This document shows positions 36,666-47,415 of a stretch of 64,000 bases of DNA, piece after piece. The notes beneath the pieces are model-generated. The model was not told where the DNA came from, did no database searches, and saw only the letters and a program-made list of their open reading frames with translations. The position numbers and the translations under genes were made by a program. Position 1 is the first letter of the stretch. Every line of letters begins with the position of its first letter. Where the stretch lies: contig NZ_CP154631.1 in the NCBI RefSeq assembly GCF_039555755.1, positions 2,294,001 through 2,358,000 on the forward strand. The letters are read 5' to 3'. The DNA comes from Pseudomonas sediminis. Lineage in GTDB: Bacteria; Pseudomonadota; Gammaproteobacteria; Pseudomonadales; Pseudomonadaceae.

Positions 36666-39077
36666 TCAGAACAGATCGATCGGCGCCATTTCGTCAGCCG
36701 GCAGCGGGCTGCCAGGAGCGCCCATGCCAGGCTCGAACTCACTCATCGGTGGTGGCGAGTCTTCGCTTTTGAACAGTTCGAAGTAGGCGTCCGGCGTGCC
36801 CGGTGCGGCAGCGCGGCCACTGACCGGGTCGACGCGCAGCGTCAGCAGACCTTTGGGTTCCTTGGGCAGATGGTTGGGGCGGTCCTTGAGTACCGCGCCC
36901 ATGTAGCCCATCCAGATGGGTAGTGCGACGGTGCCGCCATACTCGTGGCGGCCGAGACTTTCCGGTTGGTCGAAGCCGGCCCAGACAGTGGTTACGTAGT
37001 CGGCGTTGTAGCCGGAGAACCAGCTGTCCTTGGACTCGTTGGTGGTACCGGTCTTGCCCGCCAGGTCGCTACGACCCAGTGCAAGGGCGCGGCGACCGGT
37101 GCCGCGCTTGATCACATCCTGCAGCATGCTGGTCATGATGTAGGCCGTGCGCTCGTCGATGATCTGCTCGGCTACCTTGGGCTCTTCCAGGGGCAGATCG
37201 TCGGCCGCGTTAACCGTCAGGTTGGCATTCTCCTCGGCCGGCTCGCTGCCTGGGACGCGCGCCGGGTTGGCGCGGAACAGCGGTTTGCCGTTGCGGTCAT
37301 CGATACGTTCGATCAGGTAGGGCTCGATCTTGTATCCGCCATTAGCGAAGGTGGCCCAGCCCTCGGCGATTTCCATCGGCGTCAGGCTGGCAGTGCCGAG
37401 GGCCAGCGACAGGTTGCGCGGCAGGTCCTGCGGGGCGAAGCCGAAGCGCTCGATATAACGCAGGCTGCGGTCGATGCCCATGTCCTGCAGCAGGCGGATG
37501 GAAACCAGGTTGCGCGACTTGTACAGCGCTTCGCGCATACGAATCGGGCCGAGGAAGGTGTTGTTGTCGTTCTTCGGCCGCCATTTCTGCGACAGGTAGT
37601 CATCGGAGAGGATGATCGGCGCATCGTTGACCAGCGTCGCAGCGGTGTAGCCACTATCCAGTGCCGCACTATAAATGAAGGGCTTGAAGCTCGAGCCTGG
37701 CTGGCGCTTGGCCTGTACGGCGCGGTTGTAATTGCTCTGGTCGAACGAGAATCCGCCGACCAATGATTGAATGGCGCCGCTGTATGGATCGAGGGAAACC
37801 AGTGCGCTCTGCGCCGATGGGACCTGGGCGAAAAGCAGGCTGCCATCTTCCTGGCGCTGCACGCGCACGATATCGCCAACTTGGGCGACATCGCCGGGCT
37901 GCTGCGGGCGTGGGCCAAGGCTGTTGGTATTGAGGAAGGGGCGCGCCCACTTCATGCTGTCCCAGGCCACGGCCTGCTCTTCGCCGTTGCGGGTCAGCAC
38001 CAGGATGCCGCTTTTCTCGACCTGGGTAACCACTGCCGGCTCCAGGCCGCCGATGCTGCGAAATTTGCCCAGTTCAGCGAGCCAGGTTTCACGTGTCATG
38101 CCTGGCAGGCGGCTCTCGGGGCCGCGGTAGCCATGGCGCTGATCATAGGCGATCAGTCCGTCACGTAGCGCGCTATTGGCCACTTCCTGCAGATTGCTGG
38201 GGACTGTGGTGGTGACGTTGAAGCCTTCCGTATAGGCCTCGCTGCCATAACGGCCGACCATTTCGGCACGCGCCATCTCGGCTATATAAGGTGCGCTCAG
38301 TTCTGGCGCGGGAACGTGATAGCGCGCGTCGACCACCTCGGCAAGCGCTTCCTCGTAGCTGGCCTGGTCGATACGACCCAGGCGATACAGACGGCCGAGG
38401 ATCCAGTCGCGGCGCTCTTTGGCGCGAGTTGGGTTGACCAGTGGGTTGTAGCGCGAGGGGGCTTTCGGCAGGCCGGCGATCATCGCCATCTGTGCCAGGT
38501 TGAGGTCGCGGATCGATTTGCCGTAGTAGACCTGTGCGGCAGCTTCGATGCCGTAGGCGCGGTGGCCGAGGTAGATCTTGTTGACGTAAAGCTCGAGGAT
38601 CTCGTCCTTGCTCAGCTCGCGCTCGATTTGCAGCGCCAGGAGAATTTCGGTGGCCTTGCGCGAGAAGCTGCGCTCGCTGGTGAGGAAGAAGTTCTTCGCC
38701 ACCTGCATGGTAATGGTGCTGCCGCCGCTTTGAATCTGGCCGCTTTTCAATAATTGCGTGGCAGCGCGCATCAGGCTGGTCACATCGACGCCATAATGAT
38801 TGGCGAAATTATCGTCTTCGGCAGCCAGCAGGGCGCTGATGAATTCCTTGGGGATTTCGTCGAAGCGGATGGGCGAACGGCGCATCTCGCCAAACTCGGC
38901 GATCAGCTTGGCATCGCTGCTGTAGACGCGCAGGGGAATCTGCAGCTGCACCTGACGCAGTGACTCGACGGACGGAAGGGTCGGGCTAAGATAAAGAAAC
39001 GCGCCGCTGAAACTGAGCAACAGCCCACAAAAAACGGCAACGCAAGACCACCAGATGAACTTCAGCAGGCGTATCAA
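36666..39077 (-). CDS. ponA: Class A penicillin-binding protein 1A
   Basis: An 803-residue bifunctional peptidoglycan synthase. One N-terminal membrane helix (about 8-30), a glycosyltransferase domain with the catalytic Glu in AAEDDNF (Glu-87) and GGSTITMQVAKN, an OB-like insert, then a transpeptidase domain with SSFK in RQPGSSFKPF, SRN and KTGT. C-terminus is Pro/Glu-rich and ends APIDLF. The frame opens with TTG at 39077; homologues start MRLLKF, and the corresponding ATG appears to be ATA here. A truncated insertion sequence abuts its stop, so its native terminator is probably lost. Confidence 0.95.
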   Translation of the reverse strand: MIRLLKFIWWSCVAVFCGLLLSFSGAFLYLSPTLPSVESLRQVQLQIPLRVYSSDAKLIAEFGEMRRSPIRFDEIPKEFISALLAAEDDNFANHYGVDVTSLMRAATQLLKSGQIQSGGSTITMQVAKNFFLTSERSFSRKATEILLALQIERELSKDEILELYVNKIYLGHRAYGIEAAAQVYYGKSIRDLNLAQMAMIAGLPKAPSRYNPLVNPTRAKERRDWILGRLYRLGRIDQASYEEALAEVVDARYHVPAPELSAPYIAEMARAEMVGRYGSEAYTEGFNVTTTVPSNLQEVANSALRDGLIAYDQRHGYRGPESRLPGMTRETWLAELGKFRSIGGLEPAVVTQVEKSGILVLTRNGEEQAVAWDSMKWARPFLNTNSLGPRPQQPGDVAQVGDIVRVQRQEDGSLLFAQVPSAQSALVSLDPYSGAIQSLVGGFSFDQSNYNRAVQAKRQPGSSFKPFIYSAALDSGYTAATLVNDAPIILSDDYLSQKWRPKNDNNTFLGPIRMREALYKSRNLVSIRLLQDMGIDRSLRYIERFGFAPQDLPRNLSLALGTASLTPMEIAEGWATFANGGYKIEPYLIERIDDRNGKPLFRANPARVPGSEPAEENANLTVNAADDLPLEEPKVAEQIIDERTAYIMTSMLQDVIKRGTGRRALALGRSDLAGKTGTTNESKDSWFSGYNADYVTTVWAGFDQPESLGRHEYGGTVALPIWMGYMGAVLKDRPNHLPKEPKGLLTLRVDPVSGRAAAPGTPDAYFELFKSEDSPPPMSEFEPGMGAPGSPLPADEMAPIDLF

Positions 39078-39146
39078 AATGTTCGGAATTCCAAGTAAAA
39101 GAATGAGTTAAGCAGGAGCCGAGGCTAAAAGGGAAAAGCTGATCAC

Positions 39147-39152
39147 ATTATA
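39147..39152 (-). promoter_or_regulatory. Candidate -10 box of ponA
   Basis: A perfect TATAAT on the minus strand, 70 bp upstream of the ponA start, preceded by an eight-A spacer tract. No good -35 hexamer at 16-18 bases. Confidence 0.5.
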
Positions 39153-39177
39153 AGCGTTTTTTTTCCCGGGGAGCCAT

Positions 39178-39206
39178 TTGCGCTTCTGTCAAGACTGATA
39201 TTTAAT
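39178..39206 (+). promoter_or_regulatory. Candidate promoter of pilMNOPQ
   Basis: TTGCGC (39178-39183) and TTTAAT (39201-39206), 17 bases apart, about 50 bp before the pilM GTG. Moderate match to sigma-70. Confidence 0.45.
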
Positions 39207-39231
39207 GTGGAAAAACATAAATAGTCCGTAA

Positions 39232-40322
<1,091 letters not shown>

Positions 40323-40323
<1 letters not shown>

Positions 40324-40898
40324 TGGCGCGGATTAACTTACTTCCCTGGCGTGAGCAGTTACGCGAGGAGCGCAAGCAGCGGTTTTTGGTTACGTTGGTC
40401 GGCGTCCTTGTCGTGGCGGCTGGTGTTGTCTTTCTGGGCGATCAACTCCTCAACGGTGCTATCGAGCAGCAAAATGCGCGTAATGAGTTCATAAAAAGAG
40501 AAATTGCAGTGCTTGATGCGCGGATCAAGGAAATCAGTGAGTTGAAAGCGCGCCGTCAGCAATTGCTGGAGCGCATGAAAATTATCCAGGATCTTCAGGG
40601 GAACCGACCCATCATCGGGCGTGTGTTCGATCAGTTGGTTCGAACTCTGCCTGATGGTGTGTACTTTTCCAGCGTGAAGATGGTCGGCAAGAAGATCGAT
40701 ATTCTGGGTGCTGCAGAGTCGAACAACCGTGTCTCCAACCTCATGCGCAACTTGGATGCTTCTGAATGGCTGAGCGCGCCTAACCTGACTCAGGTAAAGG
40801 CCACTACGGCAGGTGCACTGGATCAGGCAAATGTCTTTCAGCTGAGCGTTCAACAGACTCAGCCTGCGGTAGAGGACGTTGAGGGTAATAAAAAATGA
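40323..40898 (+). CDS. pilN: Type IV pilus assembly protein PilN
   Basis: A 191-residue bitopic inner-membrane protein. The N-terminal cytoplasmic INLLPWR motif binds PilM; a single helix follows (about 22-42), then a coiled coil and a ferredoxin-like periplasmic domain that pairs with PilO. Overlaps pilM by one base and pilO by four. Confidence 0.97.
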
Positions 40899-41521
40899 GT
40901 CTGGCCGAATCCATTGAAAGTCTGCGCAAATTCGATCTGAATGATCTTGATCTCAATAACGTGGGCTCTTGGCCTGGTGCAGTAAAAGCCATTGTATTTG
41001 CCTTGTTTTTTGTGCTGGTGCTAGGTGCAGGTTATTACTTTCATTTAAGTGATCTTCAAAGTGATCTCGAGCGTGTCACGTTGGAAGAGGATAGCCTGAA
41101 GCAGCAGTTTTCCATTAAAGCATCTCAAGCCGCCAATCTTGACGCCTACAAAGAGCAGATGAAGGAAATGGAAGTTTCCTTTGGCGCGTTGTTGAGTCAG
41201 TTGCCAAGTGATACCGAAGTGCCTGGCTTGCTCGAAGACATTACCCGCACAGGGCTTGGCAGTGGTTTGGAATTTGAAGAGATCAAATTGCTTCCCGAGG
41301 TCACGCAGCAGTTTTATATTGAACTGCCGATTCAGATGGCCGTGCTGGGCAGCTATCACGATCTGGCCACTTTTGTCAGTGGTGTTGCAAGTCTTCCTCG
41401 CATCGTGACGCTGCATGATTTTGAGATTAAGCCATTTGAGAAAGATGGGTCTTCTTCTGCGTTGCGAATGACTGTTCTGGCAAAGACTTATCGTTATAAC
41501 GATAAGGGGCTTGAAAAATGA
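40895..41521 (+). CDS. pilO: Type IV pilus assembly protein PilO
   Basis: A 208-residue partner of PilN. Short cytoplasmic part, one membrane helix (about 31-50, VKAIVFALFFVLVLGAGYYF), coiled coil and periplasmic ferredoxin-like domain. Codon usage is more AT-rich than in neighbouring metabolic genes, as often seen for pilus genes. ATGA overlaps at both ends. Confidence 0.97.
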   Translation: MSLAESIESLRKFDLNDLDLNNVGSWPGAVKAIVFALFFVLVLGAGYYFHLSDLQSDLERVTLEEDSLKQQFSIKASQAANLDAYKEQMKEMEVSFGALLSQLPSDTEVPGLLEDITRTGLGSGLEFEEIKLLPEVTQQFYIELPIQMAVLGSYHDLATFVSGVASLPRIVTLHDFEIKPFEKDGSSSALRMTVLAKTYRYNDKGLEK

Positions 41522-42042
41522 AAGCATTTAAGCTGTTTTTCTTGATTTGTTGTTCGGCAGGCTTGGCTGGTTGCGGTAGTGGCGATTTTGCCGATCTGCA
41601 GGCTTTCATGGATGAGGTTCGCGCCAGGCCCAAGGGAGCAATCGAGCCATTGCCAAAGGTTCCAGCTTATGAGGCCTTCACCTACAGCGCTGCTTCTTTG
41701 CGTAGTCCTTTTCAGCCACCGGTCAAGGTAGATACGGTGAGTCGTACCAAGGGCGCCCCAGAGGTTCGCCCTGATGAAACCAGGGTCAAACAATTTCTCG
41801 AAGGTTTCAATATCGAACTGTTCGAAATGGTGGGGAGCCTTTCGAACGAAAGTGGCTTTTTCGCGCTTGTAAGTGGTGCCGGAGGGGTTCACCGGATCAA
41901 GGTGGGTGACTATTTGGGGCGAAATCACGGGCGTGTAATTGCCGTTGATGAGGCCAAGATCGATGTTGTCGAAATAGTACCGGATGGTGATCAAGGTTGG
42001 CTCGAGAGGCCGCGAAGCCTAACGCTCAAAGAGCGCTCATAA
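41518..42042 (+). CDS. pilP: Type IV pilus lipoprotein PilP
   Basis: A 174-residue inner-membrane-anchored lipoprotein linking PilNO to the secretin. Lipobox LAGC (Cys-19), an unstructured stretch, then a C-terminal beta-sandwich domain (about 90-165). The motif FSALRSPF-like YSAASLRSPFQPP is typical of PilP. Overlaps pilO by four bases; 15 bp precede pilQ. Confidence 0.96.
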   Translation: MKAFKLFFLICCSAGLAGCGSGDFADLQAFMDEVRARPKGAIEPLPKVPAYEAFTYSAASLRSPFQPPVKVDTVSRTKGAPEVRPDETRVKQFLEGFNIELFEMVGSLSNESGFFALVSGAGGVHRIKVGDYLGRNHGRVIAVDEAKIDVVEIVPDGDQGWLERPRSLTLKERS

Positions 42043-42057
42043 CTGGCGGGAACCTAT

Positions 42058-44187
42058 ATGAAAAATAATTTTCAGTCTGCACAATGGAAATATGTAATGA
42101 ACAACTCGTTCTCGCGGCTCGGCCTTTCTGTTGCGGCTCTCTTAATGTCGCCAGCGCTGCTGGCTGCAAGCCTGAACAGTGTGGATGTCGCCGCTCTGCC
42201 AGGGGATCGTGTCGAGCTGAAGCTGACTTTCGATGAGCCTATTGCAGCGCCTCGCGGCTACACCATCGAGCAGCCCGCGCGTATTGCCCTTGATTTACCC
42301 GGTGTTTCCAATCGTCTGGGTAGCAAAAATCGCGAAATTGGAATGGGTAACGCACGTAGCCTGACTGTTGTCGAGGCCAAGGATCGTACGCGTTTGATTG
42401 TCAATCTGACCAATCTCACGCCTTATACCACTCGCGTCGATGGCAACAACCTGTTTGTCGTCGTGGGTGATGGTCCGGTATCTGCTGTTTCGACTCCGGC
42501 AGTAGCGAGCCCTGTTGCGGTGGCGCCCGCGCCAGCTGCTCGAGCTGTTGCAGGCGTTCGCGCGGTCAGCGATATTGACTTCCAGCGAGGTGAGCAGGGC
42601 GAGGGTAATATCGTAATTTCCTTGTCCGACCCAAAAATCAGCCCTGATGTTCAAGAGCAGGGCGGTAATATTCGTATTGATTTTCCCAAGACTCAATTGC
42701 CAGAGTCTCTGCGTGTACGCTTGGATGTAAAGGATTTCGCTACGCCCGTACAGTTCGTTAACGCCAGTGCTTCAGCTGATCGCGCCAGTATTGTCGTCGA
42801 GCCAACGGGCCTCTATGACTACCTGGTTTTCCAGGCGGACAATAAGCTGACTATCAGCGTCAAGCCTCTTACCGAAGAGGATGCGGTTCGGCGTAACGCA
42901 GACCGCTTTACCTATACCGGTGAAAAGCTTTCTCTGAACTTTCAGGATATTGATGTTCGCTCGGTTCTGCAGCTGATTGCCGATTTCACGGATCTGAATC
43001 TGGTTGCCAGTGATACGGTTCGTGGAAACATCACCTTGCGATTGCAGAATGTGCCTTGGGATCAGGCGCTGGATTTGGTGCTCAAGACCAAGGGCCTCGA
43101 TCAGCGCAAAGTCGGCAATGTGCTGATGGTTGCGCCGGCAGATGAAATCGCTGCCCGTGAGCAGCAGGAATTGGCTGTGCAGAAGCAGGTTGCCGAGTTG
43201 GCACCGTTGCGCAAGGACATCATTCAGCTCAATTACGCGAAAGCATCCGATATCGCCAAGCTCTACGAGGAGGGGTCATCGGGCACGTTGAAGGACGATA
43301 TGCGTGGCTCGGTAATTTTCGATGACCGCACCAACAATCTGATCGTGACCCTTACTCAGGAGCGTATCGACGAGCTCCGCCGTATTGTCACCCAACTGGA
43401 TATCCCGGTTCGTCAGGTGATGATCGAGGCTCGCATTGTTGAAGCGAATGTCGATTATGACAAGTCGCTGGGTGTTCGCTGGGGTGGGAACCTCAGCTCG
43501 GGTAACTGGAGTGCGCGAGGCAAGAATGGCAACCTCACTTTGGGTGAGGAAACTGATGGCGTGCAGCAGATCGATATTCCTTTCAATACGCCCTTCGTTG
43601 ATCTCGGGGCCAGCGGAAGCACTTCTGGTATTGGTATAGGTTTCATTACCAACAATACTGTGCTCGATTTGCAACTCAGCGCTATGGAAAAGTCGGGCTC
43701 CGGAGAGGTTGTGTCCCAGCCCAAGGTTGTAACTTCCGACAAGGAAACGGCAAAGATCCTCAAAGGCACTGAAGTGCCTTATCAGGAGGCGAGTTCCAGT
43801 GGTGCAACCAGCACTTCTTTCAAAGAAGCTGCTTTGTCGCTCGAGGTGACGCCGCAGATCACGCCTGACAACCGTGTGCTGATGGAGGTCAAGGTTACCA
43901 AAGATGCGCCTGACTTTTCTGTTGCTTCCTCCACGGGTGGTATCCCTGCCATTAGCAAGAACGAGGTCAACGCTAAGGTTCTTGTGGCGGATGGCGAGAC
44001 CATCGTGATCGGTGGCGTGTATTCCAATACCCAGTCCAAGTCGGTTGACAAGGTACCGTTCCTGGGTGATCTGCCCTTTATCGGTCGGGTATTCAAGCGT
44101 GATCTGGTTCAGGACAGGAAGGCGGAATTGCTTGTATTCCTCACTCCGCGCATCATGAACAACCAAGCCATTGCCGTGAACCGATGA
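42058..44187 (+). CDS. pilQ: Type IV pilus secretin PilQ
   Basis: A 709-residue outer-membrane secretin through which the pilus passes. Signal peptide, two AMIN peptidoglycan-binding domains (about 45-150 and 175-280), secretin N0/N1 domains (from about 295), and the C-terminal secretin domain with VSQPKVVTSDKETAKILKG and VPFLGDLPFIGRVFK. Start ATG 42058 has GGGAAC before it; ATG 42097 (MNNSFSRLG), also with GGAA upstream, matches the P. aeruginosa start better and may be the real one. Confidence 0.96.
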   Translation: MKNNFQSAQWKYVMNNSFSRLGLSVAALLMSPALLAASLNSVDVAALPGDRVELKLTFDEPIAAPRGYTIEQPARIALDLPGVSNRLGSKNREIGMGNARSLTVVEAKDRTRLIVNLTNLTPYTTRVDGNNLFVVVGDGPVSAVSTPAVASPVAVAPAPAARAVAGVRAVSDIDFQRGEQGEGNIVISLSDPKISPDVQEQGGNIRIDFPKTQLPESLRVRLDVKDFATPVQFVNASASADRASIVVEPTGLYDYLVFQADNKLTISVKPLTEEDAVRRNADRFTYTGEKLSLNFQDIDVRSVLQLIADFTDLNLVASDTVRGNITLRLQNVPWDQALDLVLKTKGLDQRKVGNVLMVAPADEIAAREQQELAVQKQVAELAPLRKDIIQLNYAKASDIAKLYEEGSSGTLKDDMRGSVIFDDRTNNLIVTLTQERIDELRRIVTQLDIPVRQVMIEARIVEANVDYDKSLGVRWGGNLSSGNWSARGKNGNLTLGEETDGVQQIDIPFNTPFVDLGASGSTSGIGIGFITNNTVLDLQLSAMEKSGSGEVVSQPKVVTSDKETAKILKGTEVPYQEASSSGATSTSFKEAALSLEVTPQITPDNRVLMEVKVTKDAPDFSVASSTGGIPAISKNEVNAKVLVADGETIVIGGVYSNTQSKSVDKVPFLGDLPFIGRVFKRDLVQDRKAELLVFLTPRIMNNQAIAVNR

Positions 44188-44192
44188 CCTAA

Positions 44193-44711
44193 GTGCGGAA
44201 TGTAATCCTCGTTGGCCCGATGGGAGCTGGAAAGAGCACCATCGGGCGTTTGCTTGCTAAAGAACTGCGTTTGTCTTTCAAGGACTCCGACAAGGAGATC
44301 GAGCAGCGTACCGGTGCCGACATACCCTGGATATTCGATGTCGAGGGTGAGCAGGGCTTTCGTGAGCGGGAGCAGGCGGTGATCGCCGAGCTCTCGATGC
44401 AGGACGGTCTTGTGTTGGCCACCGGCGGTGGGGCGGTCATGCGCCCGGAGAATCGCCAGGCTCTGCATGCGGGGGGGCGAGTCGTCTACCTGCACGCTTC
44501 TGTGGAGCAGCAGATCGACCGCACGTCGCGTGATCGCAATCGCCCGCTACTGCGCACGGCCAATCCGTCTCAGGTGCTCAGGGATCTGATGGCCATGCGT
44601 GATCCTCTATACCGAGAGGTCGCCGATATCATCATCGAGACGGATGAGCGTCCGCCGCGTATGGTGGTTCAGGAAATTCTCTCGCGTCTGGACGCCTTGT
44701 CGCCCCGTTAA
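44193..44711 (+). CDS. aroK: Shikimate kinase
   Basis: A 172-residue P-loop kinase phosphorylating shikimate in the aromatic pathway. Walker [10 protein letters not shown] at residues 8-16, shikimate-binding DSDKEIE, FRERE and GGGAV, lid RDRNRPLL. Starts with GTG 44193, five bases after pilQ, with no clear ribosome site; this suggests coupling to pilQ translation. Confidence 0.96.
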   Translation: MRNVILVGPMGAGKSTIGRLLAKELRLSFKDSDKEIEQRTGADIPWIFDVEGEQGFREREQAVIAELSMQDGLVLATGGGAVMRPENRQALHAGGRVVYLHASVEQQIDRTSRDRNRPLLRTANPSQVLRDLMAMRDPLYREVADIIIETDERPPRMVVQEILSRLDALSPR

Positions 44712-44762
44712 AGCGCGGGGCGAACTGCGCTATCCTAGTGGCCTTTTTCTCCTGGGGGCCTC

Positions 44763-45866
44763 ATGCAGACTCTTCACGTTGATCTCGCTGAACGCAGCTA
44801 TCCCATTTATATCGGTCAGGGGTTGCTGTCTCGCCCTGCACTGCTCACGCAGCACATAGCTGGTCGGCAGGTGGCAATCGTGACCAATGAAACCGTCGCG
44901 CCGCTGTATCTGCAAGCGCTGCTGCAGGTGCTCGAGGGCTATAACGTTACCTCTGTGGTGTTACCCGACGGTGAGGCGTTCAAGAACTGGGAAACCTTGC
45001 AGCTGATCTTCGATGGCTTGCTGAGCGCCCGGCATGATCGCCGCACCACTGTCGTGGCGCTTGGTGGTGGTGTGATCGGTGATATGGCAGGCTTTGCTGC
45101 AGCCTGTTATCAGCGTGGTGTCGATTTCATCCAGGTCCCGACGACCCTGCTTTCGCAGGTTGATTCCTCAGTGGGTGGCAAGACTGGCATCAATCATCCG
45201 CTGGGCAAAAACATGGTAGGTGCCTTCTACCAGCCCAAAGCCGTTGTGATCGACACGAGCAGTCTTGATACCTTGCCTGTTCGCGAGTTGTCGGCTGGCC
45301 TTGCCGAAGTCATCAAGTATGGCCTGATCTGCGATGAGCCCTTCCTGACATGGCTGGAGCAGAATATGCCGGCCTTGCGTGCGCTCGATCAGCAGGCGCT
45401 CACCTACGCTATCGAGCAATCCTGTGCGGCCAAGGCGCGTGTCGTCGGTGCTGACGAGCGTGAGTCTGGAGTGCGCGCCACCCTGAATTTGGGGCACACC
45501 TTCGGTCATGCCATTGAGACCGAGCAGGGCTATGGTGTTTGGCTGCACGGCGAGGCCGTTGCCGCCGGAACGGTGATGGCGCTGGAAATGTCCTATCGCC
45601 TGGGCTGGCTATCGGCAGCGGATCGCGACCGTGGCGTACGCCTGTTGCAGGCGGCCGGGCTGCCAGTGGTGCCGCCGCAGGATATGACGCCTGCGCAATT
45701 CCTCGAGCATATGGCAGTGGACAAGAAGGTGCTCGATGGTCAGCTGCGTCTCGTGTTGCTAAAGCGTTTGGGTGAGGCTGTAGTGACTGCCGACTACCCG
45801 CGTGAAATTCTCGACGCCACGCTGCGTAGCGATTACGCCGCGCTGGCTCAGTCGTCCAACTCTTGA
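44763..45866 (+). CDS. aroB: 3-dehydroquinate synthase
   Basis: A 367-residue NAD- and zinc-dependent enzyme making 3-dehydroquinate from [19 protein letters not shown], the [20 protein letters not shown] block, and metal-binding Glu/His in [19 protein letters not shown] and LHGEAVAAG are all present. It follows aroK by 51 bp. Confidence 0.97.
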   Translation: MQTLHVDLAERSYPIYIGQGLLSRPALLTQHIAGRQVAIVTNETVAPLYLQALLQVLEGYNVTSVVLPDGEAFKNWETLQLIFDGLLSARHDRRTTVVALGGGVIGDMAGFAAACYQRGVDFIQVPTTLLSQVDSSVGGKTGINHPLGKNMVGAFYQPKAVVIDTSSLDTLPVRELSAGLAEVIKYGLICDEPFLTWLEQNMPALRALDQQALTYAIEQSCAAKARVVGADERESGVRATLNLGHTFGHAIETEQGYGVWLHGEAVAAGTVMALEMSYRLGWLSAADRDRGVRLLQAAGLPVVPPQDMTPAQFLEHMAVDKKVLDGQLRLVLLKRLGEAVVTADYPREILDATLRSDYAALAQSSNS

Positions 45867-45876
45867 AGAGTGATCC

Positions 45877-47415
45877 ATGACCAGTTTGCATGCTGACGAA
45901 GCTTTCCTGGCGCATTACCAGTTCAGCCACGACCCCTTTACGCCACGAGTGCCTGGCTTCAAGTTCTTCCCGGCGCAGCGCAAGCCGGTATTGGGGCAGT
46001 TGCATCACCTGGCGCGCTACAGCCAGCTACTGCTGGCTGTGATCGGGCCGCAGGGTAGTGGCAAGACCCTGCTGCGCCAGGCGTTGGTTGCCAGCACCAA
46101 CAAACAGGCAGTGCAGAGTGTGGTCATTGCTCAGAGCGTGGTTGGTAGCGATGCGCTGCTGCGTCAGATTGCGCAGGGGCTTTCCGTTGCGAATGCTGAC
46201 GTGCGTTCGATTCTGGCGCAGGTCGGGCAGCTGGCGTTGACCGGGCAGGAAGTGTATTTGCTGATCGATGATGCCGATCAACTGGACGACTCTGCGCTGA
46301 AGAGCGTTCTGGCTCTAGCTGCCGGAAACTCCGAAGGGCGGCCTCATGTATTCCTGTTCGCCGAACATGAATTGCTCGATCGTCTTGAGGCGCTGAGTGG
46401 TGGCGAGGAGTCCTATCACGCCATCGACTTGCAGCCTTATGGTGAGGATGAAACTCGCGAGTACCTCGCTCAGCGCCTCGAAGGTGCGGGTCAGGACATC
46501 GAGGTGCTGACGGAGGAGCAGATCGAGGACATCCATCAGCGTTCAGGTGGTTGGCCGGGATTGATCAATACCGAAGCGCGAGAGCTTTTGGTTGAGCGGA
46601 TGTTGGCTCAGCGCTCTGAAGGGCGTAGTGGTGGTTTCTCGTTTGCACTGCCGAAGAAGCACATGCTTGCTCTGGGTGTTGTTGTGCTGGGAGTGGCCGC
46701 TGCTTGGCTGATGCAGGGGCGTGATTCGCGGCCTGCTGAATCACCGGCCGGTGCGTCGGTACCGCTGCAATCTACCGAGGCAGTCGCCGCTGGTGAGGCT
46801 GCTGCCGAAGTGCCGGCACCTGCTCAGAAACCTGCCATCGAGTTTGCCGGGAATAGCCAGCCATTGCCGCTGCCGCTGGTTGGTGAATCGCAGGCAGTCA
46901 TTCGCCAGCCGTTGGCTGAGGCTGCGGGTGAGGAGTTGGATGATTTCGAGCCGCCAGCTTCGCCTGCTCCTTCGACAGTTACCACTCCAGCGGCTCCAAT
47001 CTCTGCTGCACCTGCACCTGCACCTGCACCTGCACCTGCACCGAAGGCGCCCGAGCCAGTTGCGGTAAAACCACCGGTCTCGGCGCCGGCTCCGTCCCCA
47101 GCCCCTGCCAAGCCTGCAGTATCGAGCGCGGCAAGTGGCAACTGGTATGCGCAACAGCCTGCCTCGCGGTTCGCTCTGCAGGTCGCGGGGTCGCGCTCTG
47201 AGGCCAATATCCAGGCGCTGGTTCGTGAAGGTGGTAGTGAATATCGCTACTTCAAGAAGATCCACCAGGGCCAGCCGTTGTACGTGCTGACCTATGGTAG
47301 TTTCGCCAGTCGCGATGCAGCGCAGGCTGCGGTGAGGTCCCTGCCTGCCAAGCTTCAGGCGGGCAAGCCTTGGCCGCGAACGCTGGGTAGTATCCAGCAG
47401 GAGATGAGCCGCTAG
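45877..47415 (+). CDS. damX: DamX-like AAA/SPOR protein
   Basis: A 512-residue protein with an N-terminal AAA ATPase domain of the ExeA/GspA type (Walker A GPQGSGKT at residues 57-64; Walker B LLIDDADQL), one membrane helix (about 267-285), a long Pro/Ala-rich periplasmic linker with a run of PA repeats coded by six tandem CACCTG units (about 47011-47041), and a C-terminal SPOR domain (from about 425, FALQVAGSRSEANIQALV) binding septal peptidoglycan. The position after aroKB matches damX in other gammaproteobacteria. A division role is inferred. Confidence 0.88.
   Translation: MTSLHADEAFLAHYQFSHDPFTPRVPGFKFFPAQRKPVLGQLHHLARYSQLLLAVIGPQGSGKTLLRQALVASTNKQAVQSVVIAQSVVGSDALLRQIAQGLSVANADVRSILAQVGQLALTGQEVYLLIDDADQLDDSALKSVLALAAGNSEGRPHVFLFAEHELLDRLEALSGGEESYHAIDLQPYGEDETREYLAQRLEGAGQDIEVLTEEQIEDIHQRSGGWPGLINTEARELLVERMLAQRSEGRSGGFSFALPKKHMLALGVVVLGVAAAWLMQGRDSRPAESPAGASVPLQSTEAVAAGEAAAEVPAPAQKPAIEFAGNSQPLPLPLVGESQAVIRQPLAEAAGEELDDFEPPASPAPSTVTTPAAPISAAPAPAPAPAPAPKAPEPVAVKPPVSAPAPSPAPAKPAVSSAASGNWYAQQPASRFALQVAGSRSEANIQALVREGGSEYRYFKKIHQGQPLYVLTYGSFASRDAAQAAVRSLPAKLQAGKPWPRTLGSIQQEMSR

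Noticed and set aside
36661..36786. The last 42 codons of the transposase frame
   Set aside because: They are antisense to the ponA 3' end and unlike any transposase; the frame is open by chance past the deletion junction.
47005..47045. Tandem CACCTG repeats
   Set aside because: Six in-frame units encoding Pro-Ala in the damX linker; ordinary low-complexity coding sequence, though possibly length-variable.
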